From Emmonsiellopsis sp. PD_33 (lineage: Eukaryota; Ascomycota; Eurotiomycetes; Onygenales; Ajellomycetaceae): a stretch of DNA of 64,000 nucleotides. The position numbers and the translations under genes were made by a program. The notes beneath the pieces are model-generated. The model saw only the letters and a program-made list of their open reading frames with translations. It did not search any database and was not told the DNA's origin. Location: positions 186,001 to 250,000 of the forward strand of contig JANTQF010000004.1 of NCBI GenBank assembly GCA_032988165.1, in the 5' to 3' direction. Of the stretch, positions 47,253 to 58,026 are shown piece after piece. How positions within the stretch are numbered: the stretch's first letter is position 1; every line of letters starts with the position of its first letter.

Positions 47253-48920
47253 GAGGAGGGGAAAGATGGCTTCATTTGCTTTATGGGGTGGTAAGGGAGG
47301 GGATTGGAGAAGGTGGATGGGAATGGGATGATGTATGTGTATCTTGTCTTTTTGAAGACATCTGGGGTGTTTCGCATTTATGTTGTTATTTTTTTTATCT
47401 TTTTTTTTTTTTTGTTTTTAATATATGCTGGTTCATTATGCTTTTTGTTTCAGTGTGGTGAATTCATGTCATGGCCTTCCCCCTTTTTTTTTCAATCGGG
47501 CATTGTTTATCCGATGAAATGCTCAACTCTCATCATGCCTTATCTTGTATGTACCATATACGGTTATTATTTCCTACATTATTAGCGCAGAGGGATGTTT
47601 TATATAACTGATTATTACTCTTAGAATGTCATCTCCTTACTTGGTATCTTTGCTGTCTTGTTTCATTCTCTCTCTCAGGCGTAAAAGGACAATGAAGGAA
47701 GGGCCTTTGTTATTTTTCTAGTTGATTGATTGAAGGAAAGGGAGATACACCTAAAACAAAACAGATAGCTATATCTAGTTCTAACTTGGATTGAGTTAGT
47801 TTCATTCCTGGGGTTTCATTTCATTCTGTGACATAGTATTTATCCTCTAACAATGTAAAATGTTTTACTTTGCAAAGAGATCCATCCAAAGCTGTGGCAC
47901 TTAATAAAGGAATTTCACTCACAAAATCTCAAACTTCAATCCTGGCTCTTTTCTTTCAGATGGTTTCTGCATGGTTGGTTTCCCAGGGGCCAGCAGGGAA
48001 TTCGAAGAAACGGTTAGAGCAGAGAATATATCTCATTCATCTTGTTTTCACTCGTCTGCTTACCCAGACTGCCTGTCTCCCTTTTGAGCCCGCTTCACTT
48101 CGTACGGCGTCTCCTAGCCTCTTGGGCGCTGCAGCTTGGATTCACCAGGTGGTTGAGTGCTGCTCTTGAACTCCGTATATCGACTATCAAGCGGAGGAGC
48201 TGCTGACTGTGGCCAACTCTCCGGACAAAAAAACAGGAGGAAAAGAGGACGCTTAGGAGAAGAATCCAAATAACAAGAAACACAACAGCCAACCAGCTCC
48301 AGCGCTGGTCGAGTTGGCTCCAGGTATGTAACTATTCCTGTGGCTTTGGCTGAGCCCCTTGTGAGCGGATCAATGGAGACGCCACAGGGATTTTGAGGTG
48401 GAGAGGCTGATCTGCCAGACTGAGTGTCATTTGAACAGACCATCTCCGTTGACTGCTGCGACGAGTTGTCTCTGGCGAGTTGTGAGTTGTGAGTTGTGAG
48501 TTTTGTTGTCTGCCATCTCCACTTTGGGCCATCCGCGGCCAGGCTTGGCGTCGGCGGGCTCAGTCTGCCAAAAAACAACAACACCGACAACACCGACGAC
48601 GACGACGACATCTCAACCTCACGTCTCAACAGCCAGCACCCTCACACTCTCCACGCTGCTGAACCCAGAGCTGCTGCAGGCAGACGACGCTGCGGCTATC
48701 TCAAGACTCCCACTCTCTGGCTGGCTGGCCTGCGTTGCCGTCTAAATATCCCATACCCGCTCCCCCACATCCAGACACAAACACACCGAAAACTGTGCCA
48801 CCTCCCGTTCCTCTGTCCCGGTCCGACAACAGCAGTTTGCCATAGACAGTGTGCACGCCACCGACTTGCTTGACAGACACATCCGCTCTCCCCCGAACAC
48901 GCTACGGTGAAGACGTCTAC
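47253..48920. other. Long intergenic region before the Ran-binding protein gene
   Basis: The first 600 bp are T-rich 3' flank. From about 48000 the sequence is GC-richer and probably holds the promoter and leader of the next gene. A heptamer repeat (GAGTTGT in tandem) lies at 48477-48503. Open frames on both strands here have no recognisable features and I leave them out. Confidence 0.55.
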
Positions 48921-51352
48921 ATGGCGGAGACACACCACCAGAACGGTGTGTTGGATGGTGAGACTGCCGCCCAACGGCTATCTGAACCTCGCTCACCCGC
49001 TTCCCATGCTGCAGACCCTACGGAGAAGGATGCTCGAGGGCCGTTGTCAGGTACGCAGCATGAAAGCCCTATTTCCACCTAAGAAACACCGGTGAAATCT
49101 GTTCAGCAAACCTTATCTGACCATTCCGACCCAAAAGGCTCTCGGACGGATACTTCAGGCGTGACGTCCCATCCACGGCCTACCCCTCTAGAAGGTACGC
49201 GAGACAGTATACCCCCCCGCAAGCTACACAGGAACAAGAAAAGGCGGAAGAAGACGTCACAGACAGTGAACACCCCTCAAAGACATTCTCTGACGCTCAT
49301 GATGCTCAAGGTTCCACCCACCCGACCCCGCACGACAACGACACTGCGTCCGACAACGACGGCACTGAGCTCTCTGAAGGTACGAATCAAACCAGCCAGC
49401 ATGACCTGATAGGGAAACCACAAGTCTCTGACAGTGCTCCAATAGACGGTGCCGGGGAGCGTCCCGTTCGCCAGAAACTCAAGGAAACCTCCATCGCCGG
49501 TGCTGCTCGTGGGAAATCCCCCGCCGCCAATTCCACGTACTCCGCGCACTCGCCACAAGATCATATTATGGCCTCGCAGGCTGCTTCGGTGACCGGGGCG
49601 GATAATGGCAGTGAGACGAGCAGTGTCGAGGGCCGGGGTAGGTTGCGGAGGAAGAGGTCGTTGGAGGATGCGAATGCGGATGATGGGGATGGTTCTGGCG
49701 ACCAAGATACGGAACAAATGGGTCATCGAAGGAAGAGGTCGAGGGATTCAAAGGCAGAGGATGATAGTGAGTTGGCTAAAAGTAAGTCCATGACGGGATA
49801 TCAGCCTGATGTTCCAGGCGCGGAAGCTGAGACTGTACTCAATCAAGGCGGACTACGTACGCCGACGGAAGAAGTCAAGAACGCAGACCAAGATGCTGGC
49901 AATAAGATCCTTAGCCCGAAGAAGAAGCGCAGCAGGGACCAGTTCGACAAGGACCATTTGAGGTCTGATGATGTTGGGGAAGACGCTGATGAGGGAAAAT
50001 CGACAGTTAAAAATGGAGAGCTCTTTGATAAATCCAAGGGCACATCTACGAGCAGCCGCACGATAGAAGGTGAGCCGGAGAAGAAACGACATCGCGATAA
50101 CTCCCAGGATAGAGATGCTGAGTCGGGGTCTGATTTACCTTCGAAAAAGGTTTGATATTTTCTACCCCTTTTCCCCCCCGTACTTCTATTTACACGTCTT
50201 CTAGATCTCACCGCCAAATCCATTCTCGAATATCTCCACCGTATCCCCCTTCGCCGCGATCACACCCCAACCCGCCGACCAGACATCCAAGGGTGAATCA
50301 GAGAAGAAGCCCCAACTCACCTCCGCATCGGCTTTCGCCTCATCCGGCCTGGCCGCGTTCGCTGGCTCGGAAAACTCCCCCTTCAGCAGCCTCGGCGCCT
50401 CCGCATCCGCCTCCCCTTTCAAATCTGCACTTGCCCCTGAATCCACAGAAGCCAAGGAATCTGCACCCTCCTCCTCAGCCTTTGCGGCGTCACCATTCGC
50501 AGCTACTACTCCTTCGCCATTTGGTTCGTTTGCTGGCGGGTTTGCAGGAAGTGCGTTTGCCGCGGCGGCGCCGAAGCCTGGTGGAGGGCTGACTAGCTTT
50601 GCTGCACCTACCGGTTCGGCGATTTTGGGAAGTACTTCTAAGCCCAAGGTTTTTGGGCAATCTAATGACGAGGAAGATGAGGCCGAGGAAGGGAATGCTG
50701 CCTTGGGAACGGAGGAGGAGAAGGGTGACGAGAGATTCCATAAGCAGGAGAGTATGTTTGACTTTGATCTGTATTTATATACGACGCCATGTGCTAATGT
50801 ATCCCAGCTGAAACCGGCGAAGAAGACGAAACAACCGTCTTCTCCTGCCGTGGCAAACTCTTCCACTTCGACGGCAAAGAGTGGAAAGAGCGCGGCGTCG
50901 GCACGTTCAAAGTTAACGTCAAGGAGCCTGAGGATGATGAGGACGTATCACCAGATGAAAACGCCAAAGAGCCAGCGCCAACGCCAGCGCCAACGGGCAA
51001 GGATAAAGATCAAACAACCGAAGAGAAGAAGTCACAGCAACCACAAAAGAAAACATCCCGCCTAATCATGCGCGCCGACGGCGTGTTGCGGGTCATCCTC
51101 AACACACCGATTTTCAAAGGCATGAAGGCGGGCGATCCATCTGGTGCGCCACCGTCGGGGAAACAGGTGCATTTTGCGGGATTTGAGGAGGGGAAGAGTG
51201 TGCCGTTTTTGCTGAGAGTATGCCGTTTCTTTTCTTTTCTCTTCTCTTCTTGGATGGGTGCGCATCATACTGACGATCTGTAACAGACTTCAAACGAAGA
51301 CTCAGCGAAGGAACTCCATTTCACTATTCGCGAGCTGCAGGCGAGTCTATGA
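48921..51352 (+). CDS. yrb2: Ran-binding domain protein, Yrb2/RanBP3-like
   Basis: Proposed exons are 48921-49050, 49224-50149, 50205-50751, 50808-51217 and 51287-51352, in frame for 692 residues. The N-terminal half is acidic and disordered, with RQKLKETSIAG and the basic cluster GRLRRKRSLED followed by RKRSRD and PKKKRSRD, likely nuclear signals. The exon at 50205-50751 is rich in PF, FGSF and FAGGF repeats, like FG nucleoporins. The exon at 50808-51217 plus the last one encode a Ran-binding domain (VFSCRGKLFHFD, WKERGVGTFKVN, SRLIMRADGVLRVILN). Yrb2 and RanBP3 bind Ran-GTP and help exportin-dependent nuclear export; a Nup50/Nup2-like role is the alternative. The three last introns are clear; the first (49051-49223) uses an AAG acceptor and is tentative, so the true N-terminus may differ. 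Confidence 0.8.
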
Positions 51353-52211
51353 GTGAGAATTATACAGTACATCGTTTTTTGAGACTTTATTTTTTCGAAA
51401 AACTGAAAAAACAAAACAAAATTATTGCCTTTTTTTTTAATATATGTGTGTCTGTGTGAGAGAGAATAATCTTTGTTTTTTTTCCCTCACAATTATTCTT
51501 TACTTATTTCTATTACTTTTTCCATTTTAATGGTAAATACTTCTTTTTCCCTCCCTTTACTTTACATTGATTATAGATAAGAATTATGATGCTTGCTATC
51601 TACCTACCTATGTTCTTTCTTTTGGTGTTTTCTTTTCTTTTGGTGCAAGATATTTACTGCTTTTTTTTATTTACTTTACTGCTAGCTGGGTATCTTATGT
51701 GTGCTTTTCCTTTTTCTACCGTTTCCTTTTTTTTTTCCTTTTGGGAGGGGGGGTGGGTTTGATTTCATTTTAGCAGCATAGGCCTGGTCCATACTTCCCC
51801 CTTACTTTACTTGGGAGGCTAGGGAAATAAAATGGTTAATAATATATTCTTTTCTTTTTTTAAATTCTTTTCTTCTTCTGTTCTGTTCTGATTTGATTTG
51901 ATTTGATTTGGTATTTATTTCCTTCTTGCTTTACTATATAGAGCTTAAATCTCCTTGAGTTGTAGGCGCAGAGTCGAAGCAGAGTTAATATTGAGGTATG
52001 TATGTGGGATGTCAGATCCAGATAGATGTATGTAAAGGTAGAGAGGTACTCAATGTATTGAGGAATGTTTTTATCCCCTGATGGGATAACTATATAGGAG
52101 TGCCAAAGAAGAACAACACTTCGACCCCCATCGTCCCGAGAACCAAAATCGGGCTACGAGTAACGACGTGGATTAAGGGACGTTAAGCGGCTGGGCTAAC
52201 CACTGATCGCC
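51353..52211. other. Intergenic between Ran-binding protein gene and tRNA
   Basis: A T-rich and simple-repeat-rich 3' flank, with TTCTGTTCTGTTCTG and GATTTGATTTGATTTG near 51885-51908. No gene supported. Confidence 0.6.
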
Positions 52212-52295
52212 GGGCAATTAGCTCAGTTGGTAGAGCGTTCGCTTTGCACCTCCAAAGCCTGCGAAAGGTCGGGATTTCGATTATCCCATTGTCCA
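52212..52295 (+). tRNA. tRNA-Ala (anticodon TGC) with an 11-nt intron
   Basis: The acceptor stem GGGCAAT pairs with ATTGTCC and contains the G3:U70 pair that defines alanine tRNAs. The D arm is GCTC-AGTTGGTA-GAGC. The anticodon stem TTCGC/GCGAA encloses TTTGCA-intron-T, giving anticodon TGC; the intron CCTCCAAAGCC sits one base after the anticodon, the standard place. CAAAGC pairs with GCTTTG around the anticodon, as intron-anticodon helices do. The T arm is GGGAT-TTCGATT-ATCCC, the discriminator is A, and a T run follows at 52299-52311 as Pol III terminator. Confidence 0.95.
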
Positions 52296-52298
52296 TGA

Positions 52299-52311
52299 TT
52301 TTTTTTTTTTT
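52299..52311 (+). terminator. Pol III T-run terminator
   Basis: A run of T residues starts 3 bases after the 3' end of the tRNA gene. Confidence 0.75.
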
Positions 52312-52647
52312 CGGTTTTCTTTTCGGGATATGCGTGTTGGATGGCCCTCTGATATTTCGGCTGAAATTGATGCGGCTATTTTTTTTGTTGCATTTTGACC
52401 CTTGGGAAGGAGTTTGCAGTTGTCTATGGGAGCCAACCTTAATTGGACCTGTCCAGAAACGATATCACGTGACCACGCGTTTTTGAGATCTCGCGATTTG
52501 ACGCCGACTGTTCTTCCATGCAAAATCTCTCGTCGCCTCTGGCTGCAATGCAATTCAGTCAGCCTACATTTTACAAGGACATCGCCTGATATGATGCCGT
52601 GATGCTCCATTAACAATCCTCGCGTCGCGTACTTGCACTCCGCACCC
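52312..52647. promoter_or_regulatory. Upstream region of the Hrq1 gene
   Basis: It contains GATATCACGTGACC at 52461-52474 (CACGTG at 52466-52471), about 180 bp upstream of the start codon. No coding feature. Confidence 0.5.
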
Positions 52648-55600
52648 ATGAATCATGGACGGAAGAGAAAGGCAACCGCCTTAGACGACAATATCCCCGA
52701 CAGAGGAGAGCATACCGTCCGAAGCAGGTCTGTGGGCCATAAACAGATTAAGCAAAATGAAAAGCGCACGGGAGAAGGGAATACAGACGCCAGTCCTTTA
52801 TCTATTACCACGTTAGAAACAACCGCGACAACCACCCTTCCAACCAAAGCCCACGATGGCCCAAGTGCAGGCACTTCGCAGTCCAAGACTGGCAAAAGAC
52901 AACGTTCTACAACCCCGTCTTCTCGGTCTCCGAGCACCACTCCCAGCGCTCGAGGCAAAAAGTCCCGACCCACCACGCCAACTCCGACGATCCCATGGCC
53001 GGAACCCTTCAAGCTCCTGGCAAAGACTCACCGCGCCCTCAGCCTCGTCTATACCTTTTGCTCTGCGCGAAAACACTTCGCGACCACGTTTGATAATATC
53101 AAAGCAGCTGTTGAAGCGCAGACTGGCGGGCGGCAACTGAGCGTTGAAGATGTGGCAAGGGTGAAAGCGTTGATTCCTGGAGCGGTGAGGTTGGAGATTG
53201 TTGATAAAGGGGTTGTCGATATTATGGGCGTGAGGGAGGCGGGTAGTGGGGGTGGGAAAATGTGGGATGACTGGGAAGCTGAGGGGATGGGTCAGGGCGA
53301 TTCCGTCCCTGGCGATAACGATGCGAACGACCCGGAAAATGAAGTGCTCTTATTCGAATTCGTTGACGGCGAGTTAAAGAAGGAAAGCACGCAGACTGCC
53401 TCTCGGAGGAAATCGAAAGAAGCGGATCTTAGACCGCCAACCTATAGCCATAAACAGATGCTGGCCCTGATCGAGAAACGAAATAAGAAGTTCGCAGATG
53501 CTGTTGATGCGTTTCTTGTGAAATGTCAAGAGGAGGACGTGGATCCTGTCGAGAAGTTGGAGGCTGCGAAGGATATATATCTCCCAGCATCATCTCGCAG
53601 CGGCCATAATACCCCTGCTGCAGCCAGGCTACCCGCACAGATCCCAAAGGAGCGAGAATCGATTTCTGAAATAATTGCCAGTATCCGGGAGATGGAATGG
53701 TATACCGGCCAGATAGTGCCGGATGGCCACCGCGTTTTTGACGCCCAACAGGCTGTTTACGGCGATCTAAAATTTGCGCTCTCACAGAGCCTAGTTAACG
53801 CTTTGTACAACACCCGGGGCATCACGCAGTTTTACTCTCACCAGGCAGATGCTATAAACAATTTGCATGATGGCCACAATGTCATCGTGTCTACTTCGAC
53901 AAGTTCAGGAAAGTCGCTAATTTATCAGGTCCCCATGCTTCATGAGTTGGAGAAGGATCCACATAGCCGGGGTATGTACATATTTCCAACCAAAGCGCTT
54001 GCGCAGGACCAGCGGCGGAGCATGAAGGACTTGCTTGGATATATCGAGGGGTTGGAACATGTGCTTGTGGAAACCTTTGACGGCGACACCCCAATGGCTG
54101 ATAGAAATGCGATTCGGGACGAAGCAAGGATTATCTTTACTAACCCGGATATGCTACATATCACTATCCTACCGCATGAATCTTCGTGGCGGACGTTTTT
54201 GAAGAACCTGAAATTCGTGGTTGTCGACGAACTACACGTTTACAATGGTCTTTTTGGCTCCCATGTTGCTTTCGTTATGAGGCGACTGCGCAGGATATGT
54301 GCTGCAGTGGGAAACCATCATGTCAAGTTTATATCCTGTTCTGCCACCGTTGCGAACCCCGAGGCCCATATGAAAACTATATTTGGAGTGGATGATGTGA
54401 AGTTGACGGACATGGACGGGTCCCCATCCGGGAGGAAGGAATTTATATGCTGGAATACGCCCTTTCGGGATCCTGGTGATCCATCCTCCGGCCGTGGTAG
54501 CAGCATTCAAGAGAGCGCGAGATTGTTCTGCCAATTGGTTCTCAGAGGCGTAAGGGTCATCGCTTTTTGCCGGATTCGGAAGCAATGCGAGCTTCTGCTT
54601 AGTGCTGTCAGAGACGAATTCAGAAACCTAGACAGGTCAAATGTCGCCAAGTTCGTGATGGGATATCGCGGCGGTTATAGCCCACAGGACAGGCGAAAAA
54701 TCGAGCGTGAAATGTTTGAAGGAAAGCTGCTTGGGATCGTGGCGACGAACGCTCTTGAGCTCGGAGTAGATATCGGCTCGCTTGATGCGGTGATAACGCA
54801 TGGCTTTCCCTATTCGATATCGAATTTGCGGCAGCAAAGTGGACGTGCTGGTCGTAGGAATAAAGACTCGGTTTCTATTCTTGTTGGCGATTCTTATGCA
54901 ACGGATCAGCATTACATGCAGAACCCAGATGAACTCTTTACAAAGCCGAATTGTGAGCTGCAGGTTGATTTAACAAATGAACTCATCCTTGAAGGCCATG
55001 TTCAGTGCGCTGCGTTTGAGATGCCAATTCGGCCGGATGAAGACGTCAAATACTTTGGACCTCAACTCCCTGAGCTTGCGTCTACGCGATTGACGAAGGA
55101 CATCATGGGTTATTATCATTGCCACGAGCGATTCCGCCCAAACCCTTCGAAATGTGTAGCTATACGCGACACCGAGAATGACCACTACGCCATCATCGAC
55201 ACGACCAATAATCGAAACGTTGTAATTGAGGAGATCGAAGATACTAGAGTATTCTTCAGCATATACGAAGGAGGCATATTCCTGCACCAAGGGAACCCAT
55301 ACATGGTCAAGGAGCTCAACACAGATCGACGTTTCGCCCGTGTCGTCCGCGTCCATGTGGACTGGACCACCCAACAACGCGACATAACCGACATCGACCC
55401 CATCGAAACCGAAGCTATACGCCGTATTAGCCGCAAATGCAACACTCGCGCCTTCTTTGGCGCGATCAGGATACGCGCCCTCGTCTACGGCTACTTCAAA
55501 CTAGACAAACGCGGCCGAATCCTCGACGCCGTCGCCCTCGACAACCCACCCATCGACATCCACAGCAAAGGCCTATGGCTCGACGTGCCCAAACAGGCTC

Positions 55601-56253
55601 TCGATATCCTCAAATCTCGAAACCTCAACGCAGCTGCCGCCATCCACGCTGCCGAACACGCCATCCTCTCCCTCATGCCAACCTTCATCATCTCCTCGCC
55701 CGGCGACGTCCGCACCGAATGCAAAGTTGGACTGAAAGAAATAGGCCCCAAACATAGACAGGCCGCACAGGCTTCATCGACCCGCGCCATCCCCCCACCT
55801 CCCCCACCCGCCCGCCAGCGTCCCGCCCGCTTAACCTTCTACGACGCCACAGGCGGCTCCGCCGGCTCCGGCATCGCGGCCAAGGCCTTCGAATTCATCG
55901 ACAGCCTTCTCCTCCGCGCACAGGCGCGCGTAGAAGCATGCCCATGCATCACGCCGCAGGGCTGTATCGAGTGCGTGTGTGATGAGCGGTGTAAGGAGAT
56001 GAACGTAGTCATGAGCAAGGCTGGTGCGGGCGTGGTGTTGAAGTGTTTACTGGGCATGGAGGTGGATGTTGATGCGTTGCCGTGGGGCGAGGAGGTGGTG
56101 GAGAATTTCGAGCAGGCGTTTGCGAGGGATGGGGGCGGGTTGGCGGCGAGGGGGGAGAAGGAGTTGGCGGGTGGGTTGGAGACGATTGTTGAGGCGTGCG
56201 AGGTTGGGAGTAGGCCTGGGGTTGTGGTTAGGGTTTATGAGGGGGATGTATGA
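52648..56253 (+). CDS. hrq1: RecQ4-like DNA helicase Hrq1
   Basis: One exon of 1201 codons from the first in-frame ATG (52648). The first 110 residues are basic and disordered. Residues about 115-190 form the fungal Hrq1 N-terminal domain (RALSLVYTFCSARKH region). The helicase core has Q-motif sequence RGITQFYSHQ, Walker A-type TSTSSGKS (about 417-424), motif II D-E-L-H (about 526), motif III S-A-T, and motif VI QQSGRAGRR (about 729-737). A MrfA/DUF1998-type C-terminal region follows, with a Cys cluster CPCxxxxxGCxxCxC...C near 1098-1115 that likely binds zinc. Hrq1 is a 3'-5' helicase acting in interstrand crosslink repair and telomere upkeep. Length is close to other filamentous fungal copies. 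It lies 350 bp after the tRNA gene on the same strand. Confidence 0.95.
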   Translation: MNHGRKRKATALDDNIPDRGEHTVRSRSVGHKQIKQNEKRTGEGNTDASPLSITTLETTATTTLPTKAHDGPSAGTSQSKTGKRQRSTTPSSRSPSTTPSARGKKSRPTTPTPTIPWPEPFKLLAKTHRALSLVYTFCSARKHFATTFDNIKAAVEAQTGGRQLSVEDVARVKALIPGAVRLEIVDKGVVDIMGVREAGSGGGKMWDDWEAEGMGQGDSVPGDNDANDPENEVLLFEFVDGELKKESTQTASRRKSKEADLRPPTYSHKQMLALIEKRNKKFADAVDAFLVKCQEEDVDPVEKLEAAKDIYLPASSRSGHNTPAAARLPAQIPKERESISEIIASIREMEWYTGQIVPDGHRVFDAQQAVYGDLKFALSQSLVNALYNTRGITQFYSHQADAINNLHDGHNVIVSTSTSSGKSLIYQVPMLHELEKDPHSRGMYIFPTKALAQDQRRSMKDLLGYIEGLEHVLVETFDGDTPMADRNAIRDEARIIFTNPDMLHITILPHESSWRTFLKNLKFVVVDELHVYNGLFGSHVAFVMRRLRRICAAVGNHHVKFISCSATVANPEAHMKTIFGVDDVKLTDMDGSPSGRKEFICWNTPFRDPGDPSSGRGSSIQESARLFCQLVLRGVRVIAFCRIRKQCELLLSAVRDEFRNLDRSNVAKFVMGYRGGYSPQDRRKIEREMFEGKLLGIVATNALELGVDIGSLDAVITHGFPYSISNLRQQSGRAGRRNKDSVSILVGDSYATDQHYMQNPDELFTKPNCELQVDLTNELILEGHVQCAAFEMPIRPDEDVKYFGPQLPELASTRLTKDIMGYYHCHERFRPNPSKCVAIRDTENDHYAIIDTTNNRNVVIEEIEDTRVFFSIYEGGIFLHQGNPYMVKELNTDRRFARVVRVHVDWTTQQRDITDIDPIETEAIRRISRKCNTRAFFGAIRIRALVYGYFKLDKRGRILDAVALDNPPIDIHSKGLWLDVPKQALDILKSRNLNAAAAIHAAEHAILSLMPTFIISSPGDVRTECKVGLKEIGPKHRQAAQASSTRAIPPPPPPARQRPARLTFYDATGGSAGSGIAAKAFEFIDSLLLRAQARVEACPCITPQGCIECVCDERCKEMNVVMSKAGAGVVLKCLLGMEVDVDALPWGEEVVENFEQAFARDGGGLAARGEKELAGGLETIVEACEVGSRPGVVVRVYEGDV

Positions 56254-58026
56254 TTTATTCCCTATGGATTTTTATGGATTAGTCGATGGGTGGGGGGGAT
56301 GATGTTATGTTTTTATGATAGGGGTAAGGGATAGGTGTTTTTGGAGTTTTTATACATGGATGATCATATTAGCTTTTTTCTATTCCCTAGAAATCTTTCC
56401 AATTAGTATATCATATCAATTTCCTCTTTTCCTCCAGCTCCCTCCCACGACTGTGGTATTACGATATGATCCACATATATTTATTTACTCCTAATATCCC
56501 TTACCTCTCCAACGATTAAACCGACGGCTATTGAATAGAACCAAACGAATAAGTTCCACACACCGTAAAAACATTTAATCAATTACCTCTATCTCCGCTC
56601 CTTTCCGCAGTCCTTCTCAACTCGTAGTTATATAAAACAGAAAAAAATATGTGATAAAAGGGGGTAATTTTCTGAACAAGAGAAAGAATAGAAAAAAACA
56701 CCACCAACCATCTTTCTATATACACCAAAACGAAACAAGAATGTCCCCACTACTCCTCGCGCGGAAAGTAGATATCCATTAAGATAAGATAAAATATATC
56801 CAGTCAGTCCAGTGGGAGAAGAATGAGTATATACTGTACCTAATAATAAGATGACAAAGATGATCCAACTGGCAAACGGAGGGAAGGTATAAGTGTGTGT
56901 GTATTAAGAGTACGGAGTGAAAAAGAGAAGGGGAAAAACAGTATTAAAAGAAAATAAAAGAAAAATAATAATAAACAAGAATGAATGAAGGCATCATAAA
57001 AAAAAAAAAGGAAGGAAGGCAAGGTCTTTTTATACTCGTGCGCCATACACCTACCCCCCCCACCAAATCCGGGTCCTTCGTCTTGCCACCAACCCATTCA
57101 TCCTGCCGGTGCGTGCACCCCATGGTTTTTGTTTTTCGCTGGGTTCGATCCCCCGATCCAAGAGGTAAAGTTAAATCATTGCGAGAATAATTAATAGTAG
57201 AGGAGTATGTAAAGTATGTAGGCGGGCGTTTGGGCCTTGATAAATATGTATCTCGTTAGTGACAGGTTCCAGCCGGTCTTTTGGTTCTGTGTATGTCGGG
57301 TTTGATGTGTAGAGGCGTGGGGGAAATATCGTGTGTGCTGAGTGGGATTTGGTGAATTAACGCGGGTGAATAATGTTGTACTGGGGTAGGTAATGCCCAT
57401 GATGAGGAATGAGATGAGATATCTTTATATATCCTTAATGTTTGCCCTACTTATTCGTGCTTGTCAGTGTGGAGTTCTAAAATCGAACTGCGGAGGAGGC
57501 GTTGCTGTAAAGTACAAAGCGCAAAGGAAGGAGCGAGAAAAAAAGGGATGGAGACTCGAGCCCTTACCTGATATTAGCAATTGGATGAATGGACCTGCTC
57601 ATGTTATTATTCCTCCTCGACTCGAAATATTTCTGTAAGCAGAACATCGGGTGGACGGGGATAGTGTTGCTGGACCGTGTATCGGAGGATTATAAACGGA
57701 GGATTATATTAAGCCACTCTAGGAAGGGAGATGTCACGCTTCTGAGCGTTTCCGCCAATGTCGAAGTATGTACGGGCAAAAAGTTGACTGGCGGAAAATT
57801 TTCATTGGGAAAATGAATCGGGTGGTCCGTAAAGGGCTTCTTGGTGATCATGCACCTCCTATCCCTAACAGAAACGAAAAGCAAAACAGATAAAGGGGCG
57901 ATAAATAGAATGAATGGAGGAACATCTCCACTACTGCTGCAGGGCGTTACTTCCCGGTCCGAGCGACCTGCGCGTTATCATCACCACATTCAGCCGGGAA
58001 GCACATAGCAGGGCTACGGAAATAGA
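56254..58026. other. Intergenic between convergent Hrq1 and zinc-cluster genes
   Basis: AT-rich 3' flanks with A runs (about 56999-57010). A frame at 57393-57638 starts with a hydrophobic stretch like a signal peptide, but it lacks other support. No RNA gene could be folded here, although GGTTCGATCCC near 57145 resembles a B box. Confidence 0.55.

Noticed and set aside
57120..57180. GGTTCGATCCC, resembling a tRNA B box
   Set aside because: No D arm, anticodon arm or pairing acceptor stem could be drawn around it on either strand.
57393..57638. Short ORF with a signal-peptide-like start
   Set aside because: No homology recognised, no mature cysteine pattern, and it lies in an AT-rich convergent intergenic region.
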